Source of the DNA: Kordia sp965283645
GTDB lineage: Bacteria; Bacteroidota; Bacteroidia; Flavobacteriales; Flavobacteriaceae
Length of the DNA: 64,000 bases
Assembly: GCF_965283645.1 (NCBI RefSeq)
Contig: NZ_CBDIPG010000001.1
Coordinates: 4,030,001 to 4,094,000, forward strand
Reading direction: 5' to 3'
In this document: positions 59,645-64,000 of the stretch, one piece after another
Position numbering within the stretch: position 1 is the first letter of the stretch
Layout of the letters: each line of letters opens with the position of its first letter
Program-made: the position numbers and the translations under genes
The notes under the pieces: generated by a model
What the model saw: the letters and a program-made list of their open reading frames with translations, nothing else
The model's database searches: none
What the model was told of the DNA's origin: nothing

Positions 59645-61768
59645 ATGAAAAATATAGTAGCATTTATACTATTTCTCTTTGTATTTCAAACTATACATGC
59701 ACAAAAAATAGACATTGATAATGCACCAAGAAATCCAATAGGTTTCAAGCATAAAAAAGAACACTTCTTTTTGCGAGGTGATATTTATTCATCAAGTGGA
59801 AAAATTTTTGATAAAAAAGGAAACCTAGTGTACAATTACGGAACACGTTATTATTACGATAGTAATGGTAAAATGATTGGAAACAACTACGATGATTCAT
59901 TCGAATTTGATTCACGTGGAAACATCATCAAATTTCAATACAAAAGTGGAAGTACAAACAATTACACATTCAACAATAAAAACTTGTTAGTGTATCAAAA
60001 AAACACTTACGGAGAAGAAAAAACATATACCTACGATTCGCAAGATAGATTGGTTAAAACAGTCATGAATAAAAAAGGTGTTTTCTATCAAGAACGTAAC
60101 ATACGTTATGAAAAAATAGGAGATATGCTTGTTGCTCATGTTCAGTACATTAAAGAAAATCGTGCGCCAGGATTCAAAGGAACTTACTACTATCTCAATG
60201 GTTTTTTAGTAAAAGAAAAATTATCTTCAGGAATTTACGAGTATACCGTAGACGTAGATTCAAAAAGAAATAAAATTGATTTCTATACGGCAAATGATCC
60301 AAATGATCCAAATGCCAAACACTATAAAACCTTTAATCGCTATTACAGCGACAGCAACAAACCTTCAAAATTTGAATTTGGGTATTACATTCCAGGAAGC
60401 AAAAAGACTGGAAAAAAACTTGAAGCTGTCTATATAAATAACGAACGTGCTACAGATATAGTCATTAGCAAAGGTGTAAAGCCAGAAGAGAAAATAGTAT
60501 ATGATGGCTTAACAAAAACGTATTATACGGTTGCAAATGTAAAAGACAAATCAACTCAAAAAGTAAGCACACGTATTCCTATAACGAATGTGATTTCGAA
60601 AGGAAAAACAATGATTAGTTATGCATACAACGGAAAATTTATAAACTATGTAGAAGGTCAAAACAAAGTAAAATCGAGAGAATTTGCTTTTCTAGGACCG
60701 CATATGGTTGATTATCGTGTGGAAAAAAATGTAGGGAGAACATATGTTGTCTACAACTATAAAAACAAAAAGCAAGAAGCTGTAAAAGATATGGTTCTGT
60801 TTACAACAGATGTGAATTCAATTATATATACACGTGAACTTACAAAAGATAACTTTTTTATTGTTGTCAAAGGAAAACATATCGATTACAAAAAAGCACG
60901 ATTTGAATACTTATCAAACGGTGATCCTGTCATTTTTATTGAAGATAAACCTTTATACATCTTAACAGGATTCCGAAATGCCCAAAATGAAGAAGTACTG
61001 AACGGACGAAAATACAATGGTGAGTTAGATCAGGAAGGAAGTAAACCAGTTGTAAATTCTACAAAAACAAACACTACCACCGAAAAAAAGAGTACAGATT
61101 ATGACTGTGTAAAAGGTGATTGTAAAGAAGGTTGGGGACGTGTTAAGGTAAACGAAATTATAACAGATGCAACATTTAAAAATGGTGCTATTGATGGTGT
61201 TGCGTACATATCATATCCAAATGGTTCGTACTATCACGGACAATACAAAAACAATCGTCGTCACGGAATTGGTTACTACAAATGGGAAAACGGGAATATT
61301 TATGTTGGTGGCTGGAAAGACGGAAAACAACACGGCTTAGGGTACACCATGAATAAAGAAAATCAAATTACGACAGGTGGTTTATTTCAAGATGGAAAAC
61401 TCATCACAGAATCAACAACGAGTTACAGAGAAGGCAAAAAGAACGGAAATTGTACAGGTGACTGTGCAGACGGATTTGGAAAATATGATTATGGTAATGG
61501 TGATGTGTATTGGGGATTTTTCAAAAACAAAAAACGATTTGGAGTAGGAACATATTTATGGAATAACAAAAGTGCGTTTACAGGTGCATATACAGCTGAC
61601 GGAAAACGAAATGGATACGGAATTTACACCTATGTAGATCGTTCTGTATTCAAAGGAATGTTTATAAATGATAGAATTGACGGACTTGGCGTGATGAAAT
61701 ACAACTCATCTGGAAACATTGTACAAGGCGTATTTAGCAATACAGGCGCAAAATTAAGAGAGTACTAA
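59645..61768 (+). CDS. Secreted MORN-repeat protein with RHS-like N-terminal YD repeats
   Basis: 707 residues with signal peptide (FILFLFVFQTIHAQ). Residues 60-190 have YD-type tracts (YYYDSNGKMIGNNYDDSFEFDSRGNIIKF, TYDSQDRLVKTV). The C-terminal 220 residues hold about eight MORN repeats (YPNGSYYHGQYKNNRRHGIG, WENGNIYVGGWKDGKQHGLG, YGNGDVYWGFFKNKKRFGVG, YVDRSVFKGMFINDRIDGLG). MORN sheets often bind membranes or act as scaffolds. Two DC...CKEG pairs flank the repeats. Part of the 58937-62418 operon. Confidence 0.8.
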   Translation: MKNIVAFILFLFVFQTIHAQKIDIDNAPRNPIGFKHKKEHFFLRGDIYSSSGKIFDKKGNLVYNYGTRYYYDSNGKMIGNNYDDSFEFDSRGNIIKFQYKSGSTNNYTFNNKNLLVYQKNTYGEEKTYTYDSQDRLVKTVMNKKGVFYQERNIRYEKIGDMLVAHVQYIKENRAPGFKGTYYYLNGFLVKEKLSSGIYEYTVDVDSKRNKIDFYTANDPNDPNAKHYKTFNRYYSDSNKPSKFEFGYYIPGSKKTGKKLEAVYINNERATDIVISKGVKPEEKIVYDGLTKTYYTVANVKDKSTQKVSTRIPITNVISKGKTMISYAYNGKFINYVEGQNKVKSREFAFLGPHMVDYRVEKNVGRTYVVYNYKNKKQEAVKDMVLFTTDVNSIIYTRELTKDNFFIVVKGKHIDYKKARFEYLSNGDPVIFIEDKPLYILTGFRNAQNEEVLNGRKYNGELDQEGSKPVVNSTKTNTTTEKKSTDYDCVKGDCKEGWGRVKVNEIITDATFKNGAIDGVAYISYPNGSYYHGQYKNNRRHGIGYYKWENGNIYVGGWKDGKQHGLGYTMNKENQITTGGLFQDGKLITESTTSYREGKKNGNCTGDCADGFGKYDYGNGDVYWGFFKNKKRFGVGTYLWNNKSAFTGAYTADGKRNGYGIYTYVDRSVFKGMFINDRIDGLGVMKYNSSGNIVQGVFSNTGAKLREY

Positions 61769-61800
61769 AATAACAAGCAACACAATAAATAAAATTACCT

Positions 61801-62418
61801 ATGAAAAAAATAAAACTCATTGCATTACTACTATGCGTACACTTTAGTTTTGTGCAATGTCAAACAAAAGAGGACGTTATTACATACGAAATAACTCCTG
61901 AATTTGCAAAGAAAATAGACAAACCAGAAGTACACTTTACCGTGGATATTCCTAAAAGTTTAGAGCTTATAAAACCAGAAGAAGGCAAAAAAAACTATTC
62001 GTATGGAATGATTCAAAAGCACAATGAAGACAATGTTGTAACAGAAATGTATTCGTTTGGATACATTAGCATGAATGGAATGACGCTAGAAAAAGATGGA
62101 CAATCATTCATGAAACAAATTCGCGATATGCTAAAAAGTGGTGGATACGAAATAGAAGAAGACAACATTAGCATCACAGAATTTGATGGAGAAAAATACT
62201 TGTCATTGCGCGCTATTGGAAAAATGAAAGATGGATTAAGCGATCTTTTTCAAGGAAGATATTACTTCAATGTAGTGGCAAAACCAAACCCATACGGCGA
62301 CACACATATCATCATGCTCATGTCTGCAAGAGACGATCAAGACATAAAAACATACGAAGATTTCAAAGATAAACTCACCATTTCTACCGTTTGGAAAACG
62401 TTTAAATATTTAAAATAA
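61801..62418 (+). CDS. Secreted protein of unknown function
   Basis: 205 residues with signal peptide (LIALLLCVHFSFVQC, then QTKEDV; Cys 20 could be a lipobox). The mature part is beta-rich (PEVHFTVDIPKSLELIKPEEG, MYSFGYISMNGMTLEKDGQSF, YYFNVVAKPNPYGDTHIIMLMSA), similar to small flavobacterial envelope proteins. No family named. Same strand, 32 bp after the MORN gene. Confidence 0.7.
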   Translation: MKKIKLIALLLCVHFSFVQCQTKEDVITYEITPEFAKKIDKPEVHFTVDIPKSLELIKPEEGKKNYSYGMIQKHNEDNVVTEMYSFGYISMNGMTLEKDGQSFMKQIRDMLKSGGYEIEEDNISITEFDGEKYLSLRAIGKMKDGLSDLFQGRYYFNVVAKPNPYGDTHIIMLMSARDDQDIKTYEDFKDKLTISTVWKTFKYLK

Positions 62419-62493
62419 AACGTTGATTTGAGTGGTGATTCTTTATTTTCTACTTTTAATATGATACAATTCTAGTTTCATCTTAAACAATAC

Positions 62494-63183
62494 ATGAAAG
62501 AAAAAATAAACATACACATCATTCCCAATCGTAAAAACGCATTCATTTGGTTTAACGTACTCTTTGTAATTGCACTATTACTTGCAGGAGAAACAAATGC
62601 GTTTTCAATTGTGCTTGCATACTTTATGGAAACGCTTATCATAGGTGCAATTCACGTTCTTAAAATGTGCAAAATTTTAAAACATGCAAATGCTACAGGC
62701 GTGAAAAGAACACCAAATAATGGTGGCGGAATGATTCTTTTTTTCATATTTCATTACACGTTTTTCGTAGCAATTCAATCAATATTTGTATTTGCATTAT
62801 TAGAAATGAAAGATCCAAAAATTGAAGCGTTCAGTATCTTAAAAAACTTAGCACACATTTTCACAACATATGAAGGCATTTACCCAATCCTAATTTCCCT
62901 AGCTGTATTTAATATTGCAGATTTTTACCTTAATTTTTTAGTACCAAAAGCGTATCAAAACATCACAATAGAAGAAAGTTTTGTAGGTCCTTACGGAAGA
63001 ATTATAGTGCAACAATTTGCTGTCATACTAGGTTTTTTCTTCTTTATTTTTTCGTTTGCGCTAGACATTATTGCCATACTAATAGTAGGAATCAAAGCAA
63101 CAATTGATTTCTATATGACATCAAATCCTGGGAAAACTCTTTTCAAAAGCAACATAGATTTCTCAAAAATGAAAAACTCTTAA
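62494..63183 (+). CDS. DUF6498-type membrane protein
   Basis: 229 residues with five to six membrane helices (about 17-32, 36-56, 78-105, 125-150, 182-212). The start NAFIWFNVLFVIALLLAGET and the mid ANATGVKRTPNNGGGMILFFIFHYTFF fit the DUF6498 pattern as I remember it. No known activity. Downstream on the same strand as the MORN row. Confidence 0.65.
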   Translation: MKEKINIHIIPNRKNAFIWFNVLFVIALLLAGETNAFSIVLAYFMETLIIGAIHVLKMCKILKHANATGVKRTPNNGGGMILFFIFHYTFFVAIQSIFVFALLEMKDPKIEAFSILKNLAHIFTTYEGIYPILISLAVFNIADFYLNFLVPKAYQNITIEESFVGPYGRIIVQQFAVILGFFFFIFSFALDIIAILIVGIKATIDFYMTSNPGKTLFKSNIDFSKMKNS

Positions 63184-63194
63184 AAATCATACAT

Positions 63195-64000
63195 ATGCGA
63201 ATCAAAATTCTTTTCATCTCATTACTAAGTTCACTATGCATGTATGCGAATATGGCTTCACCAGTCAATGAAGGAACATTTGGTACGCGACCTTTCATCA
63301 GTCAATATGTAAACATCTTACATGAAAATTTACACATTACCATTGATGAAAACTTTGAATATGCTGATTTTGTAGTCGAATATAACATCCATGCAGAAAA
63401 AAGTGGTTCGCAAATTCCGTTACTATTCTATGCATCTTCTTACTATGAAAACTTCAAAGTAACTATAGATGGTAAAGAAGTGACGCTTGCACGACAAGAA
63501 GATTTTTGGAATGCATACGGACCAGAAAAAGAAAAATTGACCAATTTCCATTACCTGTATAGTGCCGATCGAAAAGAAATTTCTGAAATCGAAAATCAAT
63601 TCAAATATGGAAGAAATGATCGCATTTATCTAAAAGATTTTCTATACTTTGAAACGGATATTTCAGAAGGAAATCATATCATAAAAGTAACGTACAAAGC
63701 AACTAATTGGCGTTACAATCACAATCGTGTAAACGAAGATAGTTTCCGATATGCTTTAGCGCCTGCAAAATACTGGAAATCGTTCGGAACACTTACAATT
63801 ACAGTTGATGCAAGTAACGTAAAAGATCAGGTTTCTATCAACGTTGGAACACCAAAAAGTGGCGATATCAATGGCGTTTCTACATACGAATTTGATAAAT
63901 TGCCAGTTGAGGTTTTACAAATATCACGAATACCAACACTTAGTAGTTTTGCCAAACTTCTCATGAATATAGAATCGTTTTGGTTAGCTATGATACTAAT
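63195..64000 (+). CDS. Secreted/membrane protein, 3' end outside window
   Basis: ATG 63195 follows the DUF6498 stop by 11 bp, so co-transcribed. Signal peptide (ILFISLLSSLCMYANMA) and then a beta-rich extracytoplasmic domain (HITIDENFEYADFVVEYNIHAEKSGSQIPLLFYASSYYENF, WRYNHNRVNEDSFRYALAPAKYWKSFGTLTITVDAS). The frame ends at the window edge after 268 codons, in what looks like the start of a membrane helix (ESFWLAMIL). No family recognised. Confidence 0.7.
   Translation, partial: MRIKILFISLLSSLCMYANMASPVNEGTFGTRPFISQYVNILHENLHITIDENFEYADFVVEYNIHAEKSGSQIPLLFYASSYYENFKVTIDGKEVTLARQEDFWNAYGPEKEKLTNFHYLYSADRKEISEIENQFKYGRNDRIYLKDFLYFETDISEGNHIIKVTYKATNWRYNHNRVNEDSFRYALAPAKYWKSFGTLTITVDASNVKDQVSINVGTPKSGDINGVSTYEFDKLPVEVLQISRIPTLSSFAKLLMNIESFWLAMIL

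Overview
The window looks like a chromosome segment of a marine Flavobacteriaceae member, most likely Kordia or a close relative. The reasons are the low G+C content, promoters of the Bacteroidetes type (TAnnTTTG at -7), mostly absent Shine-Dalgarno sequences, Skp/RHS/GG-leader peptide families typical of that group, and many short lipoprotein and beta-barrel genes. Genus assignment is inference.

Region 1 (about 0.66-25.2 kb) is an accessory island. It is bounded by two copies of a 120-bp direct repeat (118/120 identical) that start inside the anticodon loop of an initiator-type tRNA-Met and run through its 3' end and terminator; neither copy has the 5' half of the tRNA. Inside are an IS256-family element split by an IS982-family element, a phage-type CI-like repressor with a clear operator dyad, a LytTR pseudogene, a Skp/OmpH-like gene, three small envelope genes, and a two-giant-gene RHS polymorphic-toxin locus (2087 aa and 1641 aa). 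The second giant gene is followed by its candidate lipoprotein immunity gene, a displaced second RHS tail cassette and a second candidate immunity gene. The island ends in an IS66 element, itself split by a second identical IS982 copy, and a 54-bp orphan end of IS256. No integrase is visible.

Region 2 (25.2-33.9 kb) holds an AsmA-like protein, a nuclease-fold candidate, small GG-leader peptides, a SIR2-like protein (possible NADase defence gene), a ricin-type lectin and the start of a stress-type gene set (lipoprotein, hemerythrin, DUF2383). Region 3 (34-42.8 kb) has topoisomerase IB, a radical-SAM/DUF4130 DNA-repair pair, UspA, a PAS histidine kinase with a receiver-CRP hybrid regulator, a patatin phospholipase and a HEAT-repeat AlkD-like protein. 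Region 4 (42.9-53.3 kb) has two Cys-rich GG-leader peptides, a second DUF2383 operon, an AraC regulator, a degenerate SRAP protein, DUF1328, two MscS channels, CorA, DinB and an FAD oxidoreductase. Region 5 (53.4-64 kb) has a GAF histidine kinase, methyltransferase, VOC/YafY pair with an operator-like dyad and a MITE-like repeat, then a run of secreted and lipid-anchored proteins with TPR and MORN repeats.

The most notable new signal is a set of five promoters (34.0, 37.7, 45.7, 47.6 and 47.75 kb) with the same 56-bp layout: two GAGTCAA-like direct repeats exactly 21 bp apart, then exactly 20 bp, then TAnnTTTG. They drive both DUF2383 operons, the hemerythrin, the SRAP-like gene, DUF1328 and a 54-aa membrane protein. 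A 21-bp direct repeat overlapping the -33 region is the classical architecture for AraC-family activators, and an AraC-family gene (45837-46874) lies between two of these promoters. I infer an undescribed AraC-controlled stress regulon.
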